Below, one piece after another: positions 22,484 to 34,395 of a DNA stretch of 64,000 nt. Every line of letters begins with the position of its first letter. The stretch's first letter is position 1. Made by a program: the position numbers and the translations under genes. The DNA is taken from positions 1 through 64,000 of the forward strand of contig JAXGGA010002932.1 of NCBI GenBank assembly GCA_038373865.1. The letters are read 5' to 3'. The notes beneath the pieces were generated by a model. That model was not told the origin of the DNA and searched no databases. It saw nothing but the letters and a program-made list of their open reading frames with translations. The stretch comes from Uloborus plumipes. Taxonomy: Eukaryota; Arthropoda; Arachnida; Araneae; Uloboridae.

Positions 22484-23262
22484 CTTTTACGTAGTAAAGG
22501 AAGTATTGTGATCGCGAAAAAAAAAATCACTCAAATTTGAGTCTAAATTTTGATTTTGCTCACCCCCGAATGAATGTTCAGTAGTTTTTTCGACCTGTCA
22601 GCTCGTGCATATGTACCTACCAACATATATGCAGCCGAAAAATCCTTTTCAACCACCCCCGAGTTAATTACGACGAGTTTTCTCGTGACGTCTGTATGTA
22701 CGTGTGTGCGTATGTATGTATGTATGTGGGTCGCATAACTCAAAAACTATGTGCCGTTGAAGCTTCTAGCTTGGTATGTAGGCTCTGAGGATGGTCTAGT
22801 TGTGCACCTCCCCTTGTGGTTGCATTTGAATGTTCCCAAGGGGGTGTTTTACCCCTTTTTTGGGGTAAATCAGTGTTAATTTCAATGCAGACTCAAGTGA
22901 TATGAATTGGCGCGACCACTAGGCGATATGTCGCCAAACTTTTGGTCGCCAAGTGTTTGACGCCAACTTGGCGATATATCGCCAAGTTGGCGACAAATTT
23001 GGCGAAAAAATTATTTTTTGAATTTGGGTTCAACTTGGCGCTATTGGCGATATTTTGTGAAAAATTCACTGAATGATATTAAAATCAGCAATATTTAGAA
23101 AATTAACCATTGTAAAATATTTTTTGCATTGTTTCGTGGCAGATGAGGGGAGTAAATATTTGAATTGTTACGTTGCTCACTCCAAGCACTTTTTTTAACA
23201 CTTAAGGCAACTACTAAGAAATTTACACGTAAAAGGAAGTAGTGTGGGGTCCATACCAGATT
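22484..23262. repeat. Dispersed repeat, copy 2 (see 4111)
   Basis: Collinear with copy 1 over about 770 bp, including TTCCTTTTACGTAGTAAAGG at the start, the CCACCCCCGAGTTAATTACG block, the GTATGTATGT tract and the GGCGATATATCGCC palindrome cluster (22920-23000). The two copies differ at many positions, so neither is recent. Confidence 0.78.
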
Positions 23263-23353
23263 TTTTTTATTATTTTTCGTGTCCGTTAAACATTGCTTGT
23301 AACCAGTATTCAAAATATCTTTGGAAAAAAAATGTCAGGCACTAATGGGTTAA

Positions 23354-24158
23354 TATAAGTAGTACTTCTGAGTCCCGTCAGGGTATAAAGGGTTAAAACT
23401 GAATTTTGGTCAACAAACAATTTTGAATGAAATTCTTTTGTGAAATCGAAATTACATTGTAATATTAATCCGTACTTATGTTAAATCTCCAAACTCATGT
23501 TCTACCACAAAAGAGTTTCTTAAAGTAAAGAAGCAGGGAAATCTTTTCATATTTTTTTTTTCTTATTTTTTTATTTTTTGCCAAAGGTGGAGCGGGGAGG
23601 GGCGTTTCAAAGTTCATATGCACACATCTACGTACAGTCTCGTCTATTTTATACGCATTTTAAAAACTAAACTAGGGGGGGAGGCAGCTTTTGTATCCCA
23701 TCAAAAACGGCGGGCTAATACTGATTTATACTGGTTGAATCAACCTTTTCCGTCAGATTTTCATATATTTTACGAAATTTAAGAATCGTTTTCTCAACGT
23801 CTCGACTGCGACTTAGAACTGGTTTTTGGATTTTTGTTGCTGGGATTGCCTTTCCGAATGATTAAAACAAATGGCATTGAACCTGCTGACGTCTTATAGG
23901 TGGTTGTTAAGGAGAAACTGAAAACTTTGTCCTTTGACACTTCATTTTTGTTCTTTTATCAGATTTTACTTGCTAAATGCAACGGTGCACCTCCCCCCTA
24001 CCTCTGAAATCTTCAATGGTTCAGTCTACACCATGATCCCTCCCCTTCCACCCAATACCCTCGCCCAGTTTAGTATCCTGTGAAATGATTGAGCTTTCTT
24101 CAAACTTTTTGAAGAGGAAGAATAACATAGTATTTTACAAGCCTTCAACTAAAACTAA
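23354..24158. other. No gene seen
   Basis: AT-rich sequence with poly-T tracts near 23547-23580. I recognise no repeat boundary or coding region. Confidence 0.5.
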
Positions 24159-25477
24159 TAGGGTTGGTTAGGGTAAGTGGGCCCCCTTTTTAGAACAGTT
24201 CGTTTTTAAAGCCTTATACAAAAGTTTGAAAGCAAAACAGCTTAAATATTTTTGACTTATTTTAACTTGGACATTATTAATGAACACAAGTTCAGCATTA
24301 TTTCCAAAAAAATGCTTTAAATATTTTAAACCATCGTATTCTTTACAAAAAGGCGTGAGGGACCCACTTATCCCGTAGGAAGAAGTAAGTGAGCCACTCC
24401 TTATTTATTTATATTTAAAGCGAGCATATTTTGGAAAGGGGTTTATCGGTCCTACCTGACAAAGTATGCAGTATTGTAGTATTTTATTGGTATACTATTG
24501 GTACATTTACAGAATATTTTTCTGTAAATGTACCAATTAATGAGATATCTACTTACATTTAAATGTGTATGACAGAAAATTATAAAGCAGAATACTAAAC
24601 AATTGTGTATGTGAAATTCATTAAAAGCCGTTAGGCGTATGTTTTGCTTTTACATATAAATTAATGTTGATCAAACATAATGAAGTCGATAAAGATCAAT
24701 TTTGGTAAAATGGGAAAAAAAAATATAAGTTGGAAAAAAATGGAAACACTTAATGGCAGCTTCTATTTGAAGATTTCTCAGTAGGAAACGTTATCATTTC
24801 ATCCACAGTTATAATTCCAACATCACCTACATCCAACCAATAAAAAAATGTAGCTATTTCTATTCTTTCTATCAAATTTTTCAGTATTATTTTCATTTGT
24901 ATCATATTTTAAAATTCGACCTTCTCAATACTTTATGGTTTTCCTTGATGCAAGTTTCACAAATACATAGTTACAAGCTTTAGCAGCTTTTGTATAACCA
25001 TCAATTTCTTCTAGGTCTCCATAATTATCTTTCATTTCCTCGTAGAAATTGCTTCATCAAAACTGCTTTTCATTTTGAAATCATCATTATTATGAGGGGC
25101 CCCCTAATAGCGAAAAACCTGGGACCCCTCCCCTTAAACATTTATTAATAATACTTTGCATCAAAATTTTTATTTCAATGTGTACTTTAGTTTAAACTCT
25201 ACAAGAAAAATTGGTGAACATAGAAAAAATAAAAAAAACTAACATGAAAACAATTCCTTGAAAAATGTTGCTTGAACTCGCAAAAAAACATTTTTTTTTT
25301 GGAAATTTTTTTGACATAAATTATATGATCCAAAAAAAAAAAAAGTTTCATGAAACCCAAATATATGCAAAAGCCATCACTGTGATGCAATTTGACATGA
25401 TCAGTACAAAAAAGTATAAAAACTGTACGCGCAGTTCAGTTTTAAGGGGAGTGGCCCACTTACCAGAACCAACCCTA
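24159..25477. mobile_element. TIR element with TAGGGTTGGTT ends
   Basis: Inverted ends of about 30 bp start TAGGGTTGGTTAGGGTAAGT on the left; the right ends in ACTTACCAGAACCAACCCTA. ACTAA is on both sides (24154-24158, 25478-25482). Inside, the GTGGGCC and GGGACCC motifs repeat. A 1.3-kb non-coding derivative; superfamily not assigned. Confidence 0.7.
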
Positions 25478-25561
25478 ACTAAACAAAATCTAAAATTAAA
25501 TAAACTAAAAACTAATTTTTTAAAAAAAGGAGAGATTTTTAATTTCCCAAATTCAGCTCCA

Positions 25562-25890
25562 AATCTTGCGGGTTCGATCCTAGCCGATTAAAGATCCACC
25601 GTCGTCACTAATGGTGACTGGGTCACGTAAAATAAGGGGCATGGTCACAAAGTCCTCCAAGTGAAACGATACCTCTAGGGGTACGAGACCTGGGGTTTGC
25701 TCGGCCCTTGGTCTGGACCAAAAGAACAGAGCGCGCTCAGCTGAATCGGACTTCCACCTTATGGGTGCTCGTAAAAACGGAAGCCGTACAGGGTAAACCG
25801 TACATACCGCCTTAAATCGGGTAGATGTGTCTACTCGGGCTCTGGGACCCGAGTGACTTCAGAAACAACAACAACCACAAAAGCCTTCCA
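25562..25890 (+). mobile_element. tRNA-derived SINE, copy 3 (5'-truncated)
   Basis: It starts near the B box, GGGTTCGATCCTAGCC (25569-25584), and contains the shared body TCCAAGTGAAACGATACCTC and AACAGAGCGCGCTC. Its 3' part differs from copies 1 and 4: it has TACCGCCTTAAATCGGGTAG and ends in ACAACAACAACCAC, a short repeat tail typical of SINEs. Confidence 0.8.
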
Positions 25891-26489
25891 AAAACTAACT
25901 TTTGGGAGGTCACAGTGGCCTCCCAAAAGTACTTTCCATCGAGGCACCCCTTGTCTTGACAAATACCGTCTAATATTAAACTTACTTTCGTCTTGCGGAT
26001 TTGCCAGTTGCTAATAAGACGCTTCGATCATCAACTTCAACTTGATTCGAATATCATCCGAGTATAACTTACCAAAGATTACTTGTTCAGAGCTGAGGTT
26101 TCATAATAGCAATAACTAGCGTTGCCCACTGCACTGCAAAAAATGTACTGTTGTTTTTACAGTACAATATTGGCAGCCCAGGTTCCAATTTAAAACTGTA
26201 AAAGCACAGTAATAACTGTGAAACTAGCAATTTCGTTTTTTTTTTTTTCGTAAAATTCAGCTGTATACTGCTGTAAAAACAGCAGTATAATACTGGCAGC
26301 AGAGGTTCCAGTTTAAAACTGTAAAATGTACTGTAATAAACTCTAAAATCAGCTATTTTACAGTTTATCACTGTAAAATGAGCAATTTTTACAGTTTATT
26401 ACTATAAAATGAGCAATTTTTACAGTTTATTACTACAAAATGAGCAATTGTTAGTTTATTACTATAAAATGAGCAATTTTAACAGTTTA

Positions 26490-27749
26490 TCCTATACTAT
26501 AATACGAGAGATGTTTGCCAAGTCGAAAATCGCCCCAGAATTAATAAACTCCGGTAAACTTGGAGGTCTGGGGTTTTTGGCCACGAGGAATCGATTGGCA
26601 CCGGTTTTGAAGCGCTACGGTCGAACAGTTCGGAGTTACAGACAGGATTCATTAAAAGTTTGAGAAGATTTCTTACTACGCCATTTTCTTTATGATTACT
26701 CTTATTGTTACTGTTTCATAGCAATCACGTTTTAACAATGGATTTCATATTTAATCACATCAGCGTAAATTTATGTTTTTATGGTATTTGGCAAATAATT
26801 TTTGGCAACATGTTAGAATTGTTATTGTTTTTGAAATTTAAAAGAGATCGATCAAAATAAAGTTAGAATTGGGTATGGGCCGCGGTAGAGCCGCTATATA
26901 GACAGGCCGGCGCATCAAGCTTAAGTTTCACCACTTTGGATCCAACTTATTGACTTTCACTTTCATTTTTCATTGTTGAGGAATTAGGGTTACCAGAGCA
27001 AAGTTTCGGGACATTGCCAAGCTTTGTTACTTTACGTAAAAAGTTACCAAAAAGCGATAACTGGCCAGAAAAGACAATCCTCACACACGCGCTGGATCCT
27101 GAGTGGTAATCTTGATGCGTCGGCTCGTCTATATAGGGGCCTGAGGCCGCGGTTGTCCAATCGGTTAGTCGTCGGACTCGTAACTGGAGGGTCTCGGGTC
27201 GATCATTTAGCCGCCGATCAAAGATCTACGGTCTTCATTAATGGTTGCTGGGGGACGTTAAAAATGTTCGTGGTCACAAAATCCTCCAAGTGAAACGAAA
27301 CCTCTGGGGTGTGCTGGGCCAAGGGTTTACTCGGCCTTTGAGCCTGGTTAAAAATGAACAGAGCGCTCTTCAGGGCCCCATCCCGATTAAAAAGCGAGTT
27401 GTGGTATGTACGGGGGGGGGGGGAGACCTGGAGTGGGAAGTGAAGTGAAAGTCAAAACCAACTGGAACCAAATGCGTACTGGAGAACAGAGACTCTGCAT
27501 CCATTCGCATCAAATCCTCCCGCGCCTTCGGCGCCAAATGAAATGAAATTAGGTGTGATTTTACGGTGAGCATGGATTAAATAGGGTTTTTTTTTTTAAA
27601 TAAATTTCGGCTGTTTTGAATGCGTAATTGCAACCAAAGGCTCAAAAATGCTTTTCAAGTTTATCTAAATAAGTACTTCGCACTTTAGAAAAAATACACG
27701 AGTTTACAAACTGCTTTTTTTTTTAAACCGAGCGGGCTCGGTCCCCTGG
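26490..27749 (+). mobile_element. Helitron D with nested SINE
   Basis: The 5' end is TCCTATACTATAATACGAG at 26490, preceded by A. The 3' end is CTGG at 27746-27749, followed by T and preceded by the hairpin ACCGAGCGGGCTCGGT. A related, partial copy lies at 55300-55700 and lacks the SINE, which confirms that 27147-27480 is an insertion. No coding capacity for Rep/helicase. Confidence 0.8.
27147..27490 (+). mobile_element. tRNA-derived SINE, copy 4, inside Helitron D
   Basis: The head has an A-box-like TCGGTTAGTCGTCGG and an eroded B box near 27195. The body contains TCCAAGTGAAACGAAACCTC, GCTGGGCCAAGGGTTTACTC and AACAGAGCGCTCTTCAGGGC. It continues into a G run and GTGAAGTGAAAG, shared with copy 1. 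No flanking duplication was confirmed. Confidence 0.82.
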
Positions 27750-27762
27750 TACAAGTTAGGGG

Positions 27763-28209
27763 TAATACGAGGAATGGTTGCCAAGTCGAAAATCGCCCCT
27801 GAATTAATTAACTCCGGTAAACTTGGGGGTCTGGGGTTTTTGGCCACGAGGAATCACGAGGTTTGGTTTTTCGAAATAAATTCGTCAATATTGAACTTCA
27901 ACACACTTGAATCTTTACACTGCTCACTTTGTACCATTTCTTTAACTGTATAGTTTTTTTTATTATCAATTACATTTTATTTCCTATGACTTTTCAAACT
28001 TAATCTTTGTGTGGAATAGTTCCCTTTCCAAACTCTAACTTCGTTTAGAATAGTTTACAATGGTGCACTTTAACCGGTTATCTTTTCCCCAATGGTTTCA
28101 CAAATTTTCTTATGGCATGTATTGTTTTGATAAATCACAATTGAAAATTTAAATCTTCGAGTTAGCTTCGATACCTGTTTTCCTCGAGCGGAGCTCGGTC
28201 ACCCGCTGG
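27763..28209 (+). mobile_element. Helitron E, adjacent head-to-tail to D
   Basis: It opens TAATACGAGGAATGGTTGCC, matching bases about 11 onward of Helitron D, and repeats the D segment CCAAGTCGAAAATCGCCCC. The 3' end is the hairpin CGAGCGGAGCTCG, then GTCACCCG, then CTGG at 28206-28209 followed by T. The terminal TC start is missing. It lies only 13 bp after D in the same orientation. Confidence 0.72.
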
Positions 28210-28293
28210 TTACTACAAAATGAGCAATTGTTACAAGTTATTACTATAAAATTAGCTGTATTATACTGTAAAAACAACATTCATTTTTTAGTG

Positions 28294-29186
28294 TACGGCT
28301 GTAGTGACATCATTCAGGAACCTTGTTTTCCAGTCAACTAACCTCCCCCCTCTATTAGTGTGATTTGGACTTGCTTGAGCCCTGCTAGAAAAAAGGACTT
28401 AAAGGCACAATTGGAATAAAAGGCATTGATACAATAATCGGCCACATTACATGAAGCTCCTTTTAGTAACAGACTACAAAGACGAATCTTCAGGGGTACA
28501 ACAGGGGTGGCTCTGGTATCTTTCTTATGAGCATATCACACGGAGAGAAATCCCTTTAAATTTGCTACGACTTTGATGCACTTCAACCGCGATTGCGCTC
28601 TATCGTCCAGGAAATCCCCGCGTGCATTGCTTTTCAGAGTCCAACGTATTCGCTTTTCCTTCTTCGCAAAAAAGATGCATGGGCTTCAACTCTCAGGCAA
28701 AATCAGCCAATCGGGAGGCAGCTATCTTTTGGCCTGATGACGTCGAAAAACAACATGGCCGTCTATAACGATATCGACATGCACGTGGAGACATCATTAT
28801 AGCATGGATGAAAACATGAGAATAACTTCAGGGGAGTTATTAATAACTTTTTTTTTTTAAACTTGTAAATCTTTATTTCATAGAAACTTTCTCGCTAGCA
28901 TTGTGTTTCCAGCCGATTCAACTCTCTCTTTGAGAGCCTTGCAACACTGATGGACTTCTTCCGGTTGACGTGCATCGAAGTTGCAGCAAAGTTGAAGGAA
29001 TAAGCGTGATATGCGCTGTAAGTACCGAAATCATACAACTTTAAAGCACAAGGCGTCACCAGAGCGAATTGCACGCAACTTCGCGTCTGAACTCATAGCC
29101 ATCCATACAGCCTTGAATATTTACCTTACTGTCCAACCTCGAAAGCCACGCCTAAACTACACTGCAAAGTTTCTTGACACTGGCGT
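28294..29186. other. No gene seen
   Basis: I find no recognisable repeat boundary or coding region. A conceptual frame at 28593-28802 has mixed composition but no motif. Confidence 0.45.
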
Positions 29187-29306
29187 CGTGACGTCAGCGT
29201 GACATCAGCCTATGAAAAACGAGCTAGATAAAACGTCACAGCCTACTTGGCGAATTAGAGGAGATCGCTACCAGCTTGTGAGCTCTTATTGGCTCCGCGT
29301 GTAGGG
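29187..29306 (-). repeat. Partial reversed copy of the 3541 MITE
   Basis: The reverse complement matches the centre of the 3541-3853 element: CCTATGAAAAACGAGCTAG, the GTCACAGCCTACTTGGCGAA block and GAGCTCTTATTGGCTCCGC. Both terminal repeats are missing. Confidence 0.75.
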
Positions 29307-29654
29307 ATGTTTTGAACTTAAGTTGCTGTCTAGTATAGCACCGTTGAACGATTGTATTTCAGAAAGGGGTGCCAGCTTGATTAACCTCCTACCGCCCAGT
29401 GATCTATTTATAGATCACATCTTTTGAGACTCCTCACTGTAAACAATACCGTTTCATTACTTCTTATTCTTATTGACTGGTTTCCTGTTGGAAATTGGTT
29501 CGATAGGAAACCATCCAATAAGAATAAGAAATGATAAAAAGGCATGGGCTTTCAGCGAGGAGTTTGATAAGAGTTGATGTGTAAATAGATCCCTCTGCGG
29601 TAACGGGTTAAGTATCGAACCCCTTTCGATAAAGGTTGAGAAAGCCCACCGCAT

Positions 29655-30769
29655 AAAGTGAACTGTTGTTTTCACAGTTTAACACTGGCAACCGAGTTTC
29701 CAATTCAAAGCAGTAAAATGCACAGCAATAAACTGTTAAATTGTCAATTTCACAGTTTATTGCTGTAAAAATAGCAATTTTACAGTTTATGGTTGTAAAA
29801 TTCAGCTGTATTATACTGTAAAAACAACTGTATAATACTGGCAGCAGAGGTTCCAGTTTAAAACTGTAAATTGCACGGTAATAAACTCTAAAATTAGCTA
29901 TTTTACAGTTTAAATCGGCAATTTTACAGTTTAGCACTGTACAAGTAACAATTTTTACAGTTTATTACTGCAAAATGAACTGTATTATATAGGGATGCAC
30001 CGATTAATCGGCAGTACCGATTAATCGGCCATAATCGGCAAAATCGGGCCGATTAATCGGCAGAAAATATATTTTTCAAATATTATTCTTTAAAGTATAC
30101 CTTCACTAAGAAACTGTGATGATTAATTTTATTAACAGTAATCATAATCCTCACAGTTGATATAAAGTTTTTTTTTTAATTAAGTCTCCTACTTTGAATA
30201 GATATACAAACACATAAACAATGTTGCTATACATTTTTCATGTGGCGTTGGTTTTCTCCTTAGTGCTTTTAGATAACCTCTAATTTTCAAGGAATATAAG
30301 TATTGAATTAAACTGTTACTAATTATTAAAAAAATATGGATTGAAAGTTCTCCTAAATTGGGGTGCTCACCACAGACTCCCCCACCCTCCCTTTTTTTTT
30401 GAATTTGTATGTCCAATTAACATAACTAACAATCTGTTAATAATATTATTGACAATAATATGAAAATTGGTTCTAAGAAATTTGATAAATATTGAAATTA
30501 TTTTGTTAAAACTAGGAAAATTGAAAAAAAAAAAAAATCTTCTCAAAAATAAATTAATTACTATTTCTAAACTTGGAAAATTATGTGAGAGAAAAATCAG
30601 TGATGGTAAAATTGGTAGTAGGAAACAATCAAAATTATCATTAATCGGCCCAACCGATTAATCGGCCGATTATCAACAGCCGATTAATCGGTAATCGATA
30701 ACCTGCCAATTTGCTTATCGGTGCATCTCTAGTATTATACTGTGTAAGCAGCATTCCTTTTCGACAGTG
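29655..30769 (+). mobile_element. CACTR MITE, copy 3, hosting a hAT element
   Basis: The left part includes GTGAACTGTTGTTTTCACAG and GGCAACCGAGTTTCCAATTC. The right part resumes after the hAT insertion as TATTATACTGTGTAAGCAGC and ends near GACAGTG. The interior repeats TTTACAGT/ACTGTAAA pairs. The left terminus is degraded. Confidence 0.65.
29990..30731. mobile_element. hAT element with TAGGGATGCACCGAT ends
   Basis: Perfect 8-bp copies of GTATTATA flank it (29982-29989, 30732-30739). The ends are TAGGGATGCACCGATTAATC and, inverted, CGGTGCATCTCTA. Subterminal CCGATTAATCGG palindromes occur six or more times across both ends. The interior (about 30340-30640) has a relative at 57200-57520. No transposase frame remains. 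Confidence 0.92.
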
Positions 30770-31820
30770 CAGTGGACACGAGACGTAATGTTCTGTTGGG
30801 AAAGATGCGGCGCTTGCGCCACCCCTCTTTCCCAACGCCTCCGATAACAACGGCACGTGTGCTCAAATTCACCGTGCACGTTTTTACTCACTCACTGGAA
30901 TATTCCTCTGTCGGTCACTAAACCGCTTTGCGATTCCATGTCGAGGACTCTGGAGGAAGAACAAATCGTTTTAGAAGCAAGTAACAGAACCGTTATATAA
31001 GATGACGAACATAAATCTGGAATTTTCAGCTCCTGGACCGGCGCCAAAAAACGCGACCGACCCTTGGAAGTTTTTAAGAAAAAGCCTCTTGCTGAAAAAA
31101 AGTAATTAATAAAAATTATCCGATATTTTTTTACGTGAGCCTTGTGATTACCTACCGAACTGTGTTTTCCTCAGAGTTGCATACGCGTATATGCTTAATA
31201 AAAATTGAAACATCTTGAATTTTAAAAGTTTCTGCTTGTAAATTATGATAAAATCTTGCAATTGAAGGGCTTGGAGGATGAAGGGGCTAAGTTACATTTT
31301 AAACAATGAAAACGCTCTACAACTGTAAGCAATGGATACAGGTAAGCAAATAAAGCTTGGAACATCAAACAGTAGATGTCAACAGACCAATTTCATACGC
31401 ACACTAATGACAAAATCAAAAAACAAAAAAGCTGCTACAATAAAACTTTGAACTTTAAATACTCGCAATTTCTGTTTTGTTACTTAACCCCTTTATCTAC
31501 GAAGCCCTTCAATTAACAACTTATGAACTCTTATACCTAGTTTTTTCTGTGTGTATATTAAATAGAGAGACAGAGAGAGGGGAGGGAAATAAGAGGGGAT
31601 CACCCAGGCCTGCGGAACATCAATCCGTGGGTCGAAACGGGTTATATCGAACGCTTACTTTGCATCCTATATGACGTGTTATATCGTTTTGCATTAAAAA
31701 CGCATTTAAGCCAGTTTTGAGTCATATTCAGTGTCTCTACTTCTAACTGTTCCACTCATATTTGAAAAGAAAAGAAATACTAATAACTAACCGTTGAGAA
31801 GGAAATTCCAACAAATATAT
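30770..31820. other. No gene seen; short GAGAGA-rich stretch
   Basis: Non-repeat AT-rich sequence, with a purine-rich GAGAGACAGAGAGAGG tract at about 31564-31580. I cannot assign anything further. Confidence 0.45.
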
Positions 31821-32424
31821 TGTAACGAGTCCGTAGTACATTCAACTTTCTTCAAATGAGCATTCCAATCTTGAGGAAGTAACTATAAATTTATTTACAA
31901 GTATGTACACTATTTACAATAAGAGCAGAAAACAATTGCTAAACATCAGCAATTAGGCAGCAAACAGTACACTGTACTCTCAACAGTAATTCAGCACCAC
32001 GTATCTAACGTGAACAGTAATTAAGCAATTACAAAAGCAAAACAACCACCCGCTCAAAGCGAATAAAAACGAGTCACCAGATCAAATCTGAAAACAACTG
32101 ACTGACTAAAAACTGTGTTCAAGGCTATTTATACACGAAAAGAAATGTCCAGAATACTCTAGCAAAATCCGGAGTGTTCGTTTATTCATAACTTCAAACA
32201 ATCCATTCACAAATTCTAGTGGTAAAAAGAAAACCACGCGAAAATGTCTTCACGCTTATTAAGTGTAGGGCAAGTGTAAAAACTACAAAACGTTACAGAG
32301 CCGGTATACAAGTGATAAAGGTGATATCTTCAGATACTTTTGCAACATGACGACAGATAAAACCAAAACTAATGAAAATGATGCTAGGCAGGAAAAACAA
32401 CAACTATTTACAAGATTTGTAACA
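31821..32424 (-). repeat. 3' LTR of the gypsy element (604 bp)
   Basis: On the minus strand it starts TGTTACAAATCTTGTAAATA and ends GACTCGTTACA, giving the TG...CA ends of LTRs. A polypurine tract directly precedes it. The nearly identical copy is at 35473. Confidence 0.93.
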
Positions 32425-32441
32425 TTGCCCCCTTCCCAAGG
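32425..32441 (-). promoter_or_regulatory. Polypurine tract of the gypsy element
   Basis: The minus strand reads CCTTGGGAAGGGGGCAA immediately before the 3' LTR start. This is where plus-strand DNA synthesis would be primed. Confidence 0.85.
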
Positions 32442-32656
32442 ACTGCACGTCCCGGGCAGTACAATCCCCAGAAAGGAAGCAAGGGAGAATTTACAGATGC
32501 ACACATTACATGAAAACCAATCATAAACATGACAAACAATAACAATGCGAACATGAAGGAAACAATAATATTGATAAAGTAATATTACAAACAATTAAAG
32601 GCAAAAGTTTTTTACAAAATTTACAAACGAGTTACCATGGTAGCTTTAGATTTATT

Positions 32657-34395
32657 TTACGAACTATGGCCATAGTATGGGGCTAGCCGATCATAATGGA
32701 CATCCCTAGGTTTTGAATGTGATGACTTCTGGATCCTCACTACGACCTCGTTCAGCCGGTGAAGGACTGTGTAGGGTCCATCCCAATGAGACTGCAATTT
32801 GGGTGACAGTCCTTTACGTCGGATGGGATTCCATAGCCGCACCTTGTCACCTTCTTGAAAGTCATGGCCAGTGGACCTTGTGTCGTATCGGGTCTTCATT
32901 TTCTCCGTCGCGATGTTGATTCACTCCCGTGCGAAATGATGAACGTCCTCCAACCGGGCCTGGAGATCCTGGACGTACTCCTCAGGCGATGAAGGCGCAT
33001 CAGGAGGGAGACCAAAGACGAGATCACAAGGTAGCCGAAGCTCTCGGCCGAAGAGCATCTGTGATGGGGAATATCCGGTGGTCTCGTGGACAGCACTGCG
33101 GTAGGCCAGCAGGAACAGAGGAAGTTTCTTGTCCCAATCCTGTTGATTTTTGAAGACCATAAGCGAGAGATTATTAAGGATTGTCCTGTTAAATCTCTCC
33201 ACCATGCCGTCCGATTGTGGGTGTAGTGGTGTCGTTCGAGTTTTCTCAATTTTGAGGATTTTACATAGGCCCTTAAACACAGCAGAGATGAAGTTTCTCC
33301 CCTGATCGGAATGGATCTGCAAAGGTGTCCCATATCTCGAGATCCAATGCTGGACTAGAGTCTCTGCTACAGTGGTAGCTTCTTGATCCGGAATGGAATA
33401 TGCTTCGGGCCATTTGGTGTCGATCCCGATTCGTTCGAACGGAGCTCCTACGTTGTAAAGATGTAGCTTCCCGCGGCTTCTTCTCTTTGGTCCTTTACGG
33501 GCAGCACAGGCGTCACAAGAATGACACCACTTCTCCACGTCATCCTTCGCCTTGCTCCAGAAGAAGCGCTCTCGAACCTTGTGGAGGGTTTTCAGGATAC
33601 CAAAGTGTCCTCCCGTCGGACTACTGTGCAGTTCCTTTAGAACGTCTGGAATTCTTGATCTGGGAAGGAGTAACTGCCATTTGAATGCTTTACCATCGTC
33701 AGATTCCCATTTCCGATACAGGACGCCATTCCGCAGCTGAAGAGATTTCCATAGAGCCCAGTATCTTTTCGTTGCAGGACTGTAGATAGAAACGTCTTGC
33801 CAACTAGGTCGCCGACTGTCCTTTTCCATTAACTCTATGATAAGCTTAAGGTCTGGGTCTTCAAGCTGATCTTTTCTTACTTGGTCGTCACTCCATGGAT
33901 CGGGATCTGAAGATATTGATGTAGCAGTAACTTGTCAGGCAGTAGGGATTGTCGTCCCGTACTGTTTCTCTATTCGGGAGCAATAATGGCAGTTCTCGGA
34001 ACAAGGTCTTCTTGACAATGCGTCAGCATTACCGTGTGACAAACCTTTTCGGTGCTTAATCTCGATGTCATATTCCTGGAGCCGCTGTATCCACCTGGCT
34101 ACCTGGCCCTCTGGATTCTTGAAATTCAAAAGCCAAGTTAAAGAGGCATGATCGGTCCGGAGCAGGAATTTACGGCCGTAGAGGTAATGATGGAAATGTT
34201 CTACAGCTTTAACTATGGCGAGCAATTCCTTTCTCGTGACACAATAATTTCGCTCCGACTTGGATAAGCATTTGCTCCAGTAGGCGATGACATGTTCGTT
34301 ACCGTCTATTTCTTGAGATAAAACAGCTCCAACGCTCTCGTGGCTCGCATCAGTGTCAAGTATGAAGGAAGACCAGACCGGATTTAAGATCTTTG
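32657..34395 (-). pseudogene. gypsy pol remnant: RNase H and integrase
   Basis: One continuous frame is broken by two TGA codons (33935-33937 and 32921-32923). Both could be C-to-T changes of CGA. The RNase H begins FILDTDASHESVGAVLSQ and includes RKELLAIVKAVEHF, RTDHASLTW and GNADALSRRP. The integrase has the HHCC finger (LHSSPTGGH then WCHSC), the first Asp in ERIGID, the second in IHSDQGRNF, and Glu in GMVERFNRT, with about 35 residues between Asp and Glu. Directly after the first Asp the text jumps to TKWPEAY, so some twenty residues normally found there are missing (near 33417). The C-terminal part has the GPY/F-like GLSPKLQSHWDGPYTVLHRL. Reverse transcriptase and protease are absent. 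Integrase would insert the DNA copy into chromosomes; this one is not functional. Confidence 0.92.

Larger units (their letters stand above)
19439..23349. mobile_element. piggyBac-like element hosting Helitron B and a dispersed repeat
   Basis: TTAA is on both sides (19435-19438, 23350-23353). The ends are CCCATTAATGCCTAGC and its partner GGCACTAATGGG. Once Helitron B (19741-22360) and the repeat at 22484-23262 are removed, only about 0.5 kb of element remains, so it was a MITE before being filled. No transposase. Confidence 0.8.
26132..28293 (+). mobile_element. CACTR MITE, copy 2, hosting Helitrons D and E
   Basis: The left end is CACTGCAAAAAATGTACTG and the right end is CATTTTTTAGTG. The interior shows GGCAGCAGAGGTTCCAGTTT and tandem AATGAGCAATTTTTACAG units at 26370-26490. 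After Helitrons D and E the same units resume at 28211 as TACTACAAAATGAGCAATTG, so the host MITE is continuous around the insertions. Confidence 0.75.
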
